Positions 43,524-51,232 of a stretch of DNA of 52,203 nucleotides are shown here, piece by piece (positions within the stretch are counted from its first letter, which is position 1; every line of letters starts with the position of its first letter). The stretch is from Acetobacteraceae bacterium (GTDB lineage Bacteria > Pseudomonadota > Alphaproteobacteria > Acetobacterales > Acetobacteraceae). The DNA lies in assembly GCA_947474705.1 (NCBI GenBank), contig CANJJS010000027.1, positions 1 to 52,203 of the forward strand, given 5' to 3'. A model generated the notes under the pieces. That model was not told the DNA's origin. It ran no database searches and saw only the letters and a program-made list of their open reading frames with translations. The position numbers and the translations under genes were made by a program.

Positions 43524-43762
43524 GGAGGGGGAGACACTGGGGCTTTGCCCCAGACCCCACGGGGGCGCTGCCCCTCGACCCCGCCCTGGTGGGGCCTTGG
43601 ATGCCGTCTTGGCGGGGGGGGGGCGACAAGGATGTTGACACGCAATGGCTGGCCCCCCTGCTTCATCTCCCCCAACTAAATGGGTCCAGGGCCCCCGCCC
43701 TGGTGGGGTCGAGGGGCAAAGCCCTCGCGGGGCTTGGGGCAGCGCCCCAACGTCTCCCCCGC
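43524..43762. repeat. Long GC-rich palindromic intergenic element, copy B
   Basis: The flanks are mutual inversions: GGGGAGACACTGGGG at about 43529-43543 mirrors CCCCAACGTCTCCCCC near 43745-43760, and GGGGCTTTGCCCCAGACCCC (43540-43559) resembles the left end of copy A at 23061. The interior differs from copy A. It fills the space 43450-43809 between the divergent deacylase and NDUFA12 genes, with no gene inside. Confidence 0.72.
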
Positions 43763-43809
43763 CACCGTCCTCTCCCCTGAGTGTAGACCGCCGGGCGAAG
43801 GTCGATTAT

Positions 43810-44175
43810 ATGAAGCCCATGAACATCGGCACGTGGCTCTTCACTCTGCTTCGCGGCGAACTCGTCGGCACCGACGACGCGGGCAACAGCTATTACCAGG
43901 AGCGGAAGCTTCGTCCGAACGGGCGGATGCGCCGCTGGGTCGCCTATAAAGGCGCGGTCGAGGCCTCGTCGGTCCCCCCGGAGTGGCATTCCTGGCTGCA
44001 CCACACCACCGATCGTCCCATCGAGAAATCGGCGCGCCGGGCCTGGAGCAAGCTTCCGATCGCCAATCCCACCGGCACGCCCGCGGGATATCGGCCACCA
44101 GGCCACGATTACCAGGGCGGCACCCGTGCGCGCGCCACGGGCGATTACGAAGCCTGGACGCCGGGAAGTCCCTGA
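43810..44175 (+). CDS. NADH:ubiquinone oxidoreductase subunit NDUFA12
   Basis: A 121-residue complex I accessory subunit typical of Alphaproteobacteria and mitochondria. The pattern includes TLLRGELVGTDDAGNSYYQE, RRWVAYKGAVEASSVPPEWH and WLHHTTDRP. The ATG at 43810 was taken; a second at 43819 is possible. It lies 5 bp before mlaD-like and heads the operon. Confidence 0.92.
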   Translation: MKPMNIGTWLFTLLRGELVGTDDAGNSYYQERKLRPNGRMRRWVAYKGAVEASSVPPEWHSWLHHTTDRPIEKSARRAWSKLPIANPTGTPAGYRPPGHDYQGGTRARATGDYEAWTPGSP

Positions 44176-44180
44176 CCCCA

Positions 44181-44684
44181 ATGGCCGGTCGCGGACTCGC
44201 GGAGATTCTGACGGGCGCCGGCGTTCTGCTGGTCGCGTCCGGGTTCCTCGGGTTCGCCGTGACGCATTCCGGCAAGTCGGCCGGTGCCGGCTACCGCCTG
44301 GAAGCACGTTTCGATCGCATAGACGGCCTGGCCTCTGGCGCCGATGTCCGAATCGCGGGAGTCAAGGTCGGCAGCGTGACGGACACGCGGATCGATCCCA
44401 AAACCTATCTCGCGGTGGTGAGTTTGACAGTGCGCGACGATCTGCGCCTGCCGAAGGACACCAGCGCCGAAATTACCAGCGAAAGCCTGCTCGGCGGCAA
44501 ATTCCTCAATTTGACCCCAGGCGGCGACCCGGCCGAGTTAAAACCGGGTGGCACCATCTCCATCACCCAGTCGTCGGTCAGTCTCGAACAGCTTCTGGGC
44601 AAATTCATCTTCAGCGCCACCAGTCTCGGCGACAAAACCAAAGCCGCCGACCCCCGGGCGCCAGAGCAGGGACCACCGAAATGA
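44181..44684 (+). CDS. mlaD: MlaD-family lipid-transport protein
   Basis: A 167-residue inner-membrane-anchored protein of the Mla system, which moves phospholipids between membranes. An N-terminal hydrophobic segment (about 8-28) precedes the MCE/MlaD domain (YRLEARFDRIDGLASGADVR, SLLGGKFLNLTPGGD). The tail SLEQLLGKFIFSATS is typical. Other Mla components are not nearby. Its stop overlaps the next gene by ATGA. Confidence 0.9.
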   Translation: MAGRGLAEILTGAGVLLVASGFLGFAVTHSGKSAGAGYRLEARFDRIDGLASGADVRIAGVKVGSVTDTRIDPKTYLAVVSLTVRDDLRLPKDTSAEITSESLLGGKFLNLTPGGDPAELKPGGTISITQSSVSLEQLLGKFIFSATSLGDKTKAADPRAPEQGPPK

Positions 44685-44902
44685 CGGCCGCACCGCCCGC
44701 GGTCTGGCCCGGCGCGGACGGCGCGCCGGTGTCCTGCCGCGAAAAACTGAAAATGCTGCGGGAAAACCATGACGAACTCGGGCAAACCCTCCGCGACACG
44801 TTCGAGGACGCGATTCTGATGGGCGTGGACGAGGCCGCGATGCGAGACATCCTGTCCGGCATGATCCGGGACCTCGAATCGCCAAAGCGCCCGGCGCGAT
44901 GA
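44681..44902 (+). CDS. Small hypothetical protein (73 aa)
   Basis: A 73-residue, mostly helical protein (KLKMLRENHDELGQTLRDTF, GVDEAAMRDILSGMIRDLES). It overlaps MlaD and the DUF2155 gene by ATGA at both ends, strong evidence for translation. It resembles small uncharacterised proteins found in this operon in other alphaproteobacteria; function unknown. Confidence 0.78.
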   Translation: MTAAPPAVWPGADGAPVSCREKLKMLRENHDELGQTLRDTFEDAILMGVDEAAMRDILSGMIRDLESPKRPAR

Positions 44903-45549
44903 GCGTGCTTCGGGCGGCGGTGGCGCTCGCCGCTCTGTCATGTCTCGGCCTTCCGTCCCCTCCCTCCGCGACCGGCCCCTCTCCCTGGGCCTCTTCCGCC
45001 CGGGCGCAACAAACCCCGGCGCCCGAAGCAGGCCCCCGCCGGGAGGAATACTTCATGCCCCCCGCGCCACCGGAAGAAGGCGTGACCGCCGCGCCCCTGC
45101 CACCGCCAGAACCCGCCATGCGCCCCACCGAGGAGGTCGATGCCCCGCGGGAGGACATGGTCCCCAACCCGTTGCGCGAGCCGCCCGCGACAGCCCAGGG
45201 CGGGCGTAAGCCGGCGGGGCCGGCGGTGCCGCAAGGGCAACCGCAGCGTGGGGGATGGGTGCAGATGGGAACGGCGACTCTCCATGTTCTCGATAAAATC
45301 AACGCGCGTGGTGCCACGCTGACCGTCAAGGTGGGCGAGAGCGGCCGTTTTGGCACACTCGAAATCGCGGTGCGGGGGTGTTTCGTCCGCACGCCGGACC
45401 GGCCGGCGGATGCGACCGCGTTGTTGGCCATCGAGGATACGCGCGTGGCGAAACAGGCGTTCAACGGGTGGATGGTGAAGTCCGCGCCCTATATGTCGAT
45501 GCTCGCGCATCCGATTTACGACGTGCGGGTCACGGGCTGCGCGTCGTGA
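44899..45549 (+). CDS. DUF2155-domain protein
   Basis: A 216-residue exported protein. It has an N-terminal signal (VALAALSCLGLPSPP...SSARAQQ), a long Pro/Glu-rich segment (about 40-115), and a DUF2155 C-terminal domain (ATLHVLDKINARGATLTVKV, GTLEIAVRGCFVR, FNGWMVKSAPYMSMLAHPIYDVRVTGC) with a conserved cysteine pair. The family is typical of Alphaproteobacteria and linked to envelope and complex I genes. It is coupled to both neighbours by overlaps. Confidence 0.88.
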   Translation: MSVLRAAVALAALSCLGLPSPPSATGPSPWASSARAQQTPAPEAGPRREEYFMPPAPPEEGVTAAPLPPPEPAMRPTEEVDAPREDMVPNPLREPPATAQGGRKPAGPAVPQGQPQRGGWVQMGTATLHVLDKINARGATLTVKVGESGRFGTLEIAVRGCFVRTPDRPADATALLAIEDTRVAKQAFNGWMVKSAPYMSMLAHPIYDVRVTGCAS

Positions 45550-46277
45550 CCAAGGACGTCCCGCCACCGTTTCGCGACGCGGCGTTATTGCTGGATCTGG
45601 ACGGAACCTTGCTCGATATCGCCGCGGTGCCGGACGCGGTCGTCGTGGCGCCGGGTTTGATCGGGGACCTGCGGGCTCTGCGCGGCCTGTTGGGCGGCGC
45701 GGTGGCGATTGTCACCGGACGGCCCATCGAGACGATCGACGCGCTGCTGGGGGACGCGCCCTTCGCGGTCGCGGGCGAACATGGCGGCGCGTTCCGGGTC
45801 GCTCCCGGAGCCCCGATCGAGCGGCCGGACCTCAAATCCCCGCCAGAGGCCTGGCTGGACCAGGCCGCCGCCGCCGCCGCGCGCTTCCCGGGAGCGTTCC
45901 TGGAACGAAAGGCACGGGGCTTCGGAATCCATTTCCGTTTGGCGCCCGACACCGGACCGGCGATTTTCGCGGCATTGTCGGCGCTGGTCGCTAATTCGCC
46001 GGACTTCGAAATGATGCCTGGCCTGATGCTGTGGGAAGTGCGGCCCAAAGGCGCCGACAAGGGGCACGCGGTGCGGCGGCTGATGCGTCACCCGCCCTTC
46101 GCCGGACGGTTACCCGTCTTCATCGGCGACGATGTGACGGACGAGGACGGCATGCGCGAAGCCCGGCGTTTCGGGGGCGCGGGATGGCGCGTGCCGGATG
46201 TGTTCGGCGACGCCGCGGGCGTGCGCGCCTGGCTGCGCGAAACCGCCGCGCGCGGCGCCTGGGCTGCACTGAAATGA
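45546..46277 (+). CDS. otsB: Trehalose-6-phosphate phosphatase
   Basis: A 243-residue HAD phosphatase with LLLDLDGTLLD, the IVTGRPIETID loop, GEHGGAFR, ADKGHAVRRL and FIGDDVTDEDGM, matching OtsB. It releases trehalose from trehalose-6-phosphate. The start is GTG at 45546 overlapping the DUF2155 stop (GTGA). No otsA is adjacent. Confidence 0.9.
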   Translation: MTKDVPPPFRDAALLLDLDGTLLDIAAVPDAVVVAPGLIGDLRALRGLLGGAVAIVTGRPIETIDALLGDAPFAVAGEHGGAFRVAPGAPIERPDLKSPPEAWLDQAAAAAARFPGAFLERKARGFGIHFRLAPDTGPAIFAALSALVANSPDFEMMPGLMLWEVRPKGADKGHAVRRLMRHPPFAGRLPVFIGDDVTDEDGMREARRFGGAGWRVPDVFGDAAGVRAWLRETAARGAWAALK

Positions 46278-46978
46278 ACCTCGCCGGCTTCAAGGTCCTG
46301 AGTTTCGACTGTTACGGCACTCTGATCGATTGGGAGAGCGGCATTCTGACGGCGTTACGCCCTTTGGTGCGCCGCTCGGGCCTGATGCTCGATGGCGAGG
46401 AAATCCTCGCCACCTTCGCGCGGGAGGAAGCGGCGCAGCAGGCGGCGACCCCGGCGATGCCGTACGCGGCTTTACTGACGGTCGTGCATTCCCGGCTGGC
46501 GCGTGTCTGGTCGGTGGAGGAAAGCGCGGCGGAAAATGAGCGCTTCGGCGCCTCGATTGGCGACTGGCCGGTTTTCCCGGACACCGTGGCGGCGTTGAAA
46601 CTTTTGGGCCAGCGATATCGGTTGGTGATACTCTCGAATGTCGACAGGGACAGTTTCCGGGCCACCAATGCCCGGCTGGGGATTGTGTTCGATGCGATTT
46701 ATACCGCGCAGGACATTGGATCGTATAAACCAGACCCACGGAATTTTGGATATTTGATCGAGCGTCTGGCCGGCGAAGGAATCCAAAAATCGGAAATTTT
46801 ACACGTGGCGCAAAGCCTGTTTCACGATCATGGGCCGGCGAACGAACTCGGATTGGCCTCGGCCTGGATCGACCGGCGCAGCGGGGCGACGGGCTGGGGT
46901 GCCACCGCGCCACCGCCACCCGGCGTGCGTTACGATGTCCGGTTCGAGAGTCTGGCGGATTTGGCCGCCGCGATCTGA
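46274..46978 (+). CDS. HAD-superfamily (S)-2-haloacid-dehalogenase-type protein
   Basis: A 234-residue type II haloacid-dehalogenase-like hydrolase: FDCYGTLIDWE (nucleophile Asp), LVILSNVDRDSF, SYKPDPRNFGY (Lys) and HVAQSLFHDHGPANELGL. ATG overlaps the otsB stop by ATGA. True haloacid activity is uncertain; many are phosphatases. It converges with the response regulator, with only 6 bp between stops. Confidence 0.9.
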   Translation: MNLAGFKVLSFDCYGTLIDWESGILTALRPLVRRSGLMLDGEEILATFAREEAAQQAATPAMPYAALLTVVHSRLARVWSVEESAAENERFGASIGDWPVFPDTVAALKLLGQRYRLVILSNVDRDSFRATNARLGIVFDAIYTAQDIGSYKPDPRNFGYLIERLAGEGIQKSEILHVAQSLFHDHGPANELGLASAWIDRRSGATGWGATAPPPPGVRYDVRFESLADLAAAI

Positions 46979-46984
46979 ACTTCG

Positions 46985-47637
46985 TTACGCCGCCAACGCC
47001 CGGTGCGCCTTGGCCAGAGCTTCCAGCCGGCCGGAGGCACCCAACGTACGATAGATCGCGGCGAGGTGAACCTTAACCGTGCCGACAGCGAGGTCGAGGC
47101 GCCGCGCGATCGTCTTCGTGGCGCAGCCTTCGGCCAGCAACGCGAACACCGCGCGCTGACGGTCCGTCAGATGCGTCAGAACCGGACTGCGAACGGGCTC
47201 CGCCAGATAAAGCGGCACCGGCGGATGGATCGGCGCCAGGCTGAGCGACGCGGGCGCGTAAAGACCGCCGGTTAAAATGGTTTCCAGCGCCCGGACGAAC
47301 TGATCGGGATGCGTGGATTTCAGCACATACCCCTGCGCCCCGGCTTCGAGGCACGCGAGGATCGAAGCGCGGTCGTCCACGTCCGACAGAATAACGAATG
47401 TCGTCTCCGGAAATGTCAGCCGCAGCCCGCGCAGCCCCTCCAGTCCGCACAGACGGAGATCGAGCAGCACCAGGCCCGGCGCTGTGGCCGCGATGCGCGC
47501 GCGCAGCTCGTCGAGGCCGCCGACATCCTCGCACGCCCAGTCCGGGCGGGCCTCGCGAAGCAGCGCGGCGAGCGCGCGGCGAGCGCGCGGCGCACGAGCG
47601 TCTGGGATTCAGCGATCAATGCTGATGTTTTCGGCAT
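46985..47637 (-). pseudogene. LuxR/NarL-type response regulator, frameshifted by an 11-bp tandem duplication
   Basis: The start is ATG 47637 (MPKTSALIAESQTLVRRALA), with GGGGGA upstream. An extra copy of the 11-mer GCGCGGCGAGC (plus strand) shifts the frame. The rest is read from another frame: LLDLRL (phospho-Asp strand), AGAQGYVLKS and a C-terminal helix-turn-helix LTDRQRAVFALLAEGCATKT...VGTVKVHLAAIYRTLGA. Removing 11 bases gives VRRALAALLREARPDW and a normal protein of about 213 residues. The remaining C-terminal frame could make a truncated DNA-binding protein from an internal start. No cognate kinase is adjacent. Confidence 0.85.
47563..47592. repeat. 11-bp tandem repeat causing the response-regulator frameshift
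   Basis: GCGCGGCGAGC occurs at 47563-47573 and 47574-47584, with a partial third copy at 47585-47592. One unit too many explains the frame loss. Confidence 0.9.
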
Positions 47638-47753
47638 ATCGTCCCCCAATGGTCACGTCGGTCAGTCCCGGTGCCGCTCCTTGGCGAAGCGGTCATGAAT
47701 GGGAAATGAACGTACGGTCATTCAATTGAAGGGGCCGTCTCAACAAAATTTCA

Positions 47754-47788
47754 GTTTTTTTCGTTCGGGCGATTTTGCCGAAAAAAAC
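47754..47788 (-). terminator. A/T-run hairpin after the binding-protein gene
   Basis: GTTTTTTTCG (47754-47763) and CGAAAAAAAC (47779-47788) are perfect 10-bp inverted arms flanking a GC-bearing loop, in the gap 47638-47815 downstream of the leftward binding-protein gene and upstream of the response regulator. Confidence 0.45.
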
Positions 47789-47815
47789 CGGAAAAGGTTT
47801 TGTTACCGGCACCGC

Positions 47816-49432
47816 TCAACGGGCGAGCCAGACGTTGGCGACCCGTGGAATGCGGAACGGCACAAACCCCTTGACGTTGGCGCGCACCCCCTGGGTTTTC
47901 GTGAAAGCGCCGAACGGCAAAGCATAAACCCGTTCCAGCACGATCGTTTGCATCCGGGCGAACGCCGCCTGACGCGCGCCCGGTTCCTCCAGGGTGTTCA
48001 TCCCGGTCCAGGCGGCCAACAGATCGGGATCGGAGGCGCCCGGCGGCGGATGAAACGACGGGGCCGGACCGGCGAAAAAGCGCATCGCCGCCAGCGGGCC
48101 CAACGCGGGTTGCGTCCCCCAGCCCGTGAAGAAAAAATTCCAGCCGGTGCCGGCGTCCCGCGCCATCCGGACCGAGGTCGGCCAGTCGACCACCTTCATC
48201 TGCGCGTTGATCCCCGCCGCCTGCAATTGCTGCTGCACGGCCAGCGCCGCGTTGTACATCGGCGCGTAGTCCTTGTTGGTCAGCAGGATCACCGGTTCGC
48301 CGCCATATCCGGACCGCGCCAGCAGCCGCGCCGCCAGCACCGGGTCCTTGATATTATAGGTCTCCTTGCCCGCGTCCGTGTACCCGGGCTGGCTGGGATA
48401 CTGGAACCCCGCGTTCAGGCTGTATTGCCCGTCGGTGGCGGCTTCCATGATTTCGTCCATGTCCAGCACCGCCTGCACCGCGCGCCGGAACAGCACATTG
48501 TCCGTGGGCGGTGCCGACAGGTTGGGGCTGGCGAGTTGGATCGACCAGTCGCGCAGCGGCAGGATCCGCACATCTTGCATCCGGGCCAAAGCCGGCAGCG
48601 ATTTCGCGGGCAGGTCCTCCACCCCCTGCAACGAGCCATCGCCGAGACCGTCCGCCCGCGCGCCGGGATCGGCGACGATACGGAATTCGACGCTGTCGAG
48701 GCAGGCCTGCTTGTAGCCGCCAAAGCCCGTCCGGGTCTCATGCGCGGTATTGGGGCGGTAGGCGTCGTGGCGTTGCAGACGCACGCGCTCGCCCGGCACC
48801 GCCTCGACCGCGCGAAACGGCCCGGTGCCGATCGGGTGGGACAGTTCGCCCGCCCCGACGTCGCGGCTTTCTTCGGGAATGACGATGACCGGTTCGCTGA
48901 ACCAGGACAGCATCTCGGTGAACGCCGGTTGCGGGCTGCCAAGGCGGATCGCGAATGTATACGGGTCCGGCGTATCCCAGCCCGCGACATTGGCCAGAAC
49001 GCCACCCCGGTCGCCCATTTTCGCATAACGCGCGAACGAGGCCGCGACGTCGGCGGAGGTCATGATCTTGCCGTTGTGGAACACGACCCCGTGGCGCAGC
49101 GCGAACGTATAACGCAGCCCGTCGGCGGATTGCGTCAGTTTTTCGGCCAGTTCAAGGATCGGGCGATTGTGTTCGTCCCGCGCGATCAGCGTTTCATGGA
49201 TGTTCATGGCGATATCGCGGGTCGCGAGGCCCGGCGACGCCATCTGGTCCAATGTGCGGAAATTGGCTTCCAGCGCGAACACCAGCTCGCCGCCGGTCTG
49301 GGGGCAGACGAACTGCCCGGCCCGCGCCGGCGCGGCCACCAGCGCCAGCGCCAGCAACGCGGCGGCCGCCGAAAGGCCGCGACCGGCGGGTGGAGGTTTG
49401 CGAGCGGCATGTCGAGATTGTCGAAATGGCAC
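47816..49432 (-). CDS. Family 5 ABC solute-binding protein
   Basis: A 538-residue periplasmic binding protein. The preferred GTG start at 49432 gives a basic n-region and hydrophobic core ending APARAGQ, a signal peptide, with GAGAGAGGG just upstream; the longer frame to 49642 is unlikely. Family features include LALRHGV-like FALRHGVVFHNGK, HPIGTGPFRAV and MDEIMEAATDG. No permease or ATPase is adjacent, so it may serve the Dpp-type transporter at 5.5-9.4 kb or one elsewhere. Confidence 0.88.
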   Translation of the reverse strand: MPFRQSRHAARKPPPAGRGLSAAAALLALALVAAPARAGQFVCPQTGGELVFALEANFRTLDQMASPGLATRDIAMNIHETLIARDEHNRPILELAEKLTQSADGLRYTFALRHGVVFHNGKIMTSADVAASFARYAKMGDRGGVLANVAGWDTPDPYTFAIRLGSPQPAFTEMLSWFSEPVIVIPEESRDVGAGELSHPIGTGPFRAVEAVPGERVRLQRHDAYRPNTAHETRTGFGGYKQACLDSVEFRIVADPGARADGLGDGSLQGVEDLPAKSLPALARMQDVRILPLRDWSIQLASPNLSAPPTDNVLFRRAVQAVLDMDEIMEAATDGQYSLNAGFQYPSQPGYTDAGKETYNIKDPVLAARLLARSGYGGEPVILLTNKDYAPMYNAALAVQQQLQAAGINAQMKVVDWPTSVRMARDAGTGWNFFFTGWGTQPALGPLAAMRFFAGPAPSFHPPPGASDPDLLAAWTGMNTLEEPGARQAAFARMQTIVLERVYALPFGAFTKTQGVRANVKGFVPFRIPRVANVWLAR

Positions 49433-49518
49433 AGGCGGCCCTCTCTCAAATCCCGGCCCAGACGTCAGGGTTTGGGGGTTACGATTTTCAGCAGGGGCGA
49501 GTGGCGCGGCCTGTCGTC

Positions 49519-49956
49519 TCAAGGGCGGTTGGCGATCCGGCAGCGGCACTGATCGACCTGGTGCAGCTCGATCATGTTGTTCTGCGGGTCGCGGAGGAAG
49601 ATCTGCTCCGCTTGCGGTCCGTTGACGCCGACCATCGACCAATAGGGGATTTTCCGCGCGTCCAGATCGGCCTTGGCGGCGACAATGTCCTTCACCGCCA
49701 GCGCGATATGCGGTTCCGTCGGGTCTTCCGTCGGGCTTTTCGCCAGCGTCGAGGGCTGTGGGCCGCCAATCAGGTGAATTTGCCCGACCTCGCCAACATT
49801 GATCCAGGCGCCGGGCACGCCGGCGATGGTCGGACGGCCGGGGTCGGCGGAGAGGCCGAGCACACCTTGATAGAAGGCAAGGCTCGCGGAGATGTCGCCA
49901 TTATTATCCTTGATCCGAATGGCGGGGTGATGGATTTCGACGATTTCGATGGACAT
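49519..49956 (-). CDS. VOC-family (glyoxalase-like) protein
   Basis: A 145-residue single VOC domain starting MSIEIVEIHHPAIRIKD, with metal-ligand-like His in the first strand, QIHLIGG, EPHIALAVKD and DPQNNMIELHQ (C-terminal Glu). AAGGAG precedes the ATG. It lies between a binding protein and an oxidoreductase in the same direction; substrate unknown. Confidence 0.87.
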   Translation of the reverse strand: MSIEIVEIHHPAIRIKDNNGDISASLAFYQGVLGLSADPGRPTIAGVPGAWINVGEVGQIHLIGGPQPSTLAKSPTEDPTEPHIALAVKDIVAAKADLDARKIPYWSMVGVNGPQAEQIFLRDPQNNMIELHQVDQCRCRIANRP

Positions 49957-50001
49957 GTTGGTCTCCTTTTCGCCCGGAAGTGACCCCGGGCTCTCCGCCT
50001 G

Positions 50002-51126
50002 TCAAGCACGAACCAGCGACTGGCGCCGCTTCCGCAGCCACCAGCCATATTCCTCCGGCCACAGGCCGAAATCCGGATCGCATCCCAGAGCCTCCGCCGC
50101 ATGCACCGGCCAGAACGGATCGTACAACGCCTGACGCCCGATGGCGATCAGATCGGCCTCGCCCTGTCGCAGAATCTGTTCCGCCTGCGGCCCGTCGAGG
50201 ATCAGACCCACGGCCATCGACCCCACGCCCGCCTTTTTCACCGCCGCGGCGTAAGGCACCTGAAACCCGGGGTGGCGCGGAATCGGAGCCGCTGTCGCCG
50301 TGCCGGTCAACCCGCCCGACGAACAATCGACGATATCGACACCAAGCGCCTTCAGCTCCACCGCCAGCGCGACCGTGTCGTCGAGATTCCACCCGTCCGC
50401 TCCGTCCAGCGCCGAAACCCGGAAGAACAGCGGTTTGCCGCGCGGCCAGACCGCCCGCACCGCGCGCGTTACCTCCAGCGGAAAACGCATGCGGCCCATG
50501 CGGTCGCCACCGTATTGGTCGTTGCGGGTGTTACTGACCGGCGAGAGAAAACTCGCCAGCAAATATCCATGGGCGCCATGGATTTCCACGATCTCGAACC
50601 CCGCCTCCTCCGCCCGCCGCGCCGCCTGGGCGTACGCCTCCACAATCCCGGCGATCTCTTCGGCGGTCAGCGCATGCGGCGTGTGATGGCCCGCGCTGGT
50701 CGGTTCCGTGGTGGGCCCGACGACCGGCCAGGCCAGGTCGGGCGCCAATGGACGAGTGCCTTCCATCGCGCGATGCGTGGCGGCCTTGCGCCCGGCATGG
50801 GCGAGCTGGATCGCGGGAACACTGCCCTCCGATTTTATGTACGAGGCGATGCGCGCCCAGGCCTCGGTTTGTTGGTGGTTCCAGATGCCTGGACATAAGG
50901 GAGTGACGCGGCCCTGGGCTTCGACCGAGGTGGCTTCCGTCATCACGACTCCAAAACGCCCCAGTGCGAATTTGCTGAGATGGGCGAAATGGAAAGCGCC
51001 GGGAATGCCGTCCCGTGCCCGGTATTGCACCATGGGCGCGAGCACCACGCGATTCGGCAGCGTCACATCGCGGATTTTCAGCGGTGTGAACAGCAGCGGG
51101 CGCGCGGCGATGGGAGCGTCGTTCAT
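50002..51126 (-). CDS. Old Yellow Enzyme-type NADH:flavin oxidoreductase
   Basis: A 374-residue FMN-dependent (beta/alpha)8-barrel reductase of the YqjM-like class: LFTPLKIRDVTLPNRVVLAP, IQLAHAGRKA, EIHGAHGYLLASFLSP, YGGDRMGRMRFPLEV and ADLIAIGRQALYDP. It would reduce activated C=C bonds. ATG 51126 is the normal family start; the frame to 51234 is an extension. It diverges from the MFS gene. Confidence 0.92.
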   Translation of the reverse strand: MNDAPIAARPLLFTPLKIRDVTLPNRVVLAPMVQYRARDGIPGAFHFAHLSKFALGRFGVVMTEATSVEAQGRVTPLCPGIWNHQQTEAWARIASYIKSEGSVPAIQLAHAGRKAATHRAMEGTRPLAPDLAWPVVGPTTEPTSAGHHTPHALTAEEIAGIVEAYAQAARRAEEAGFEIVEIHGAHGYLLASFLSPVSNTRNDQYGGDRMGRMRFPLEVTRAVRAVWPRGKPLFFRVSALDGADGWNLDDTVALAVELKALGVDIVDCSSGGLTGTATAAPIPRHPGFQVPYAAAVKKAGVGSMAVGLILDGPQAEQILRQGEADLIAIGRQALYDPFWPVHAAEALGCDPDFGLWPEEYGWWLRKRRQSLVRA

Positions 51127-51232
51127 GATCTTGTGCCGTCCGGGGTTGTTGCGATGCGCCAGATTATCGCCGGGAACGCGGCGCGATCCAAGACGCCCGC
51201 ATTGCGTCCCCCGCGGAAGGAGGTCTAGCCTC

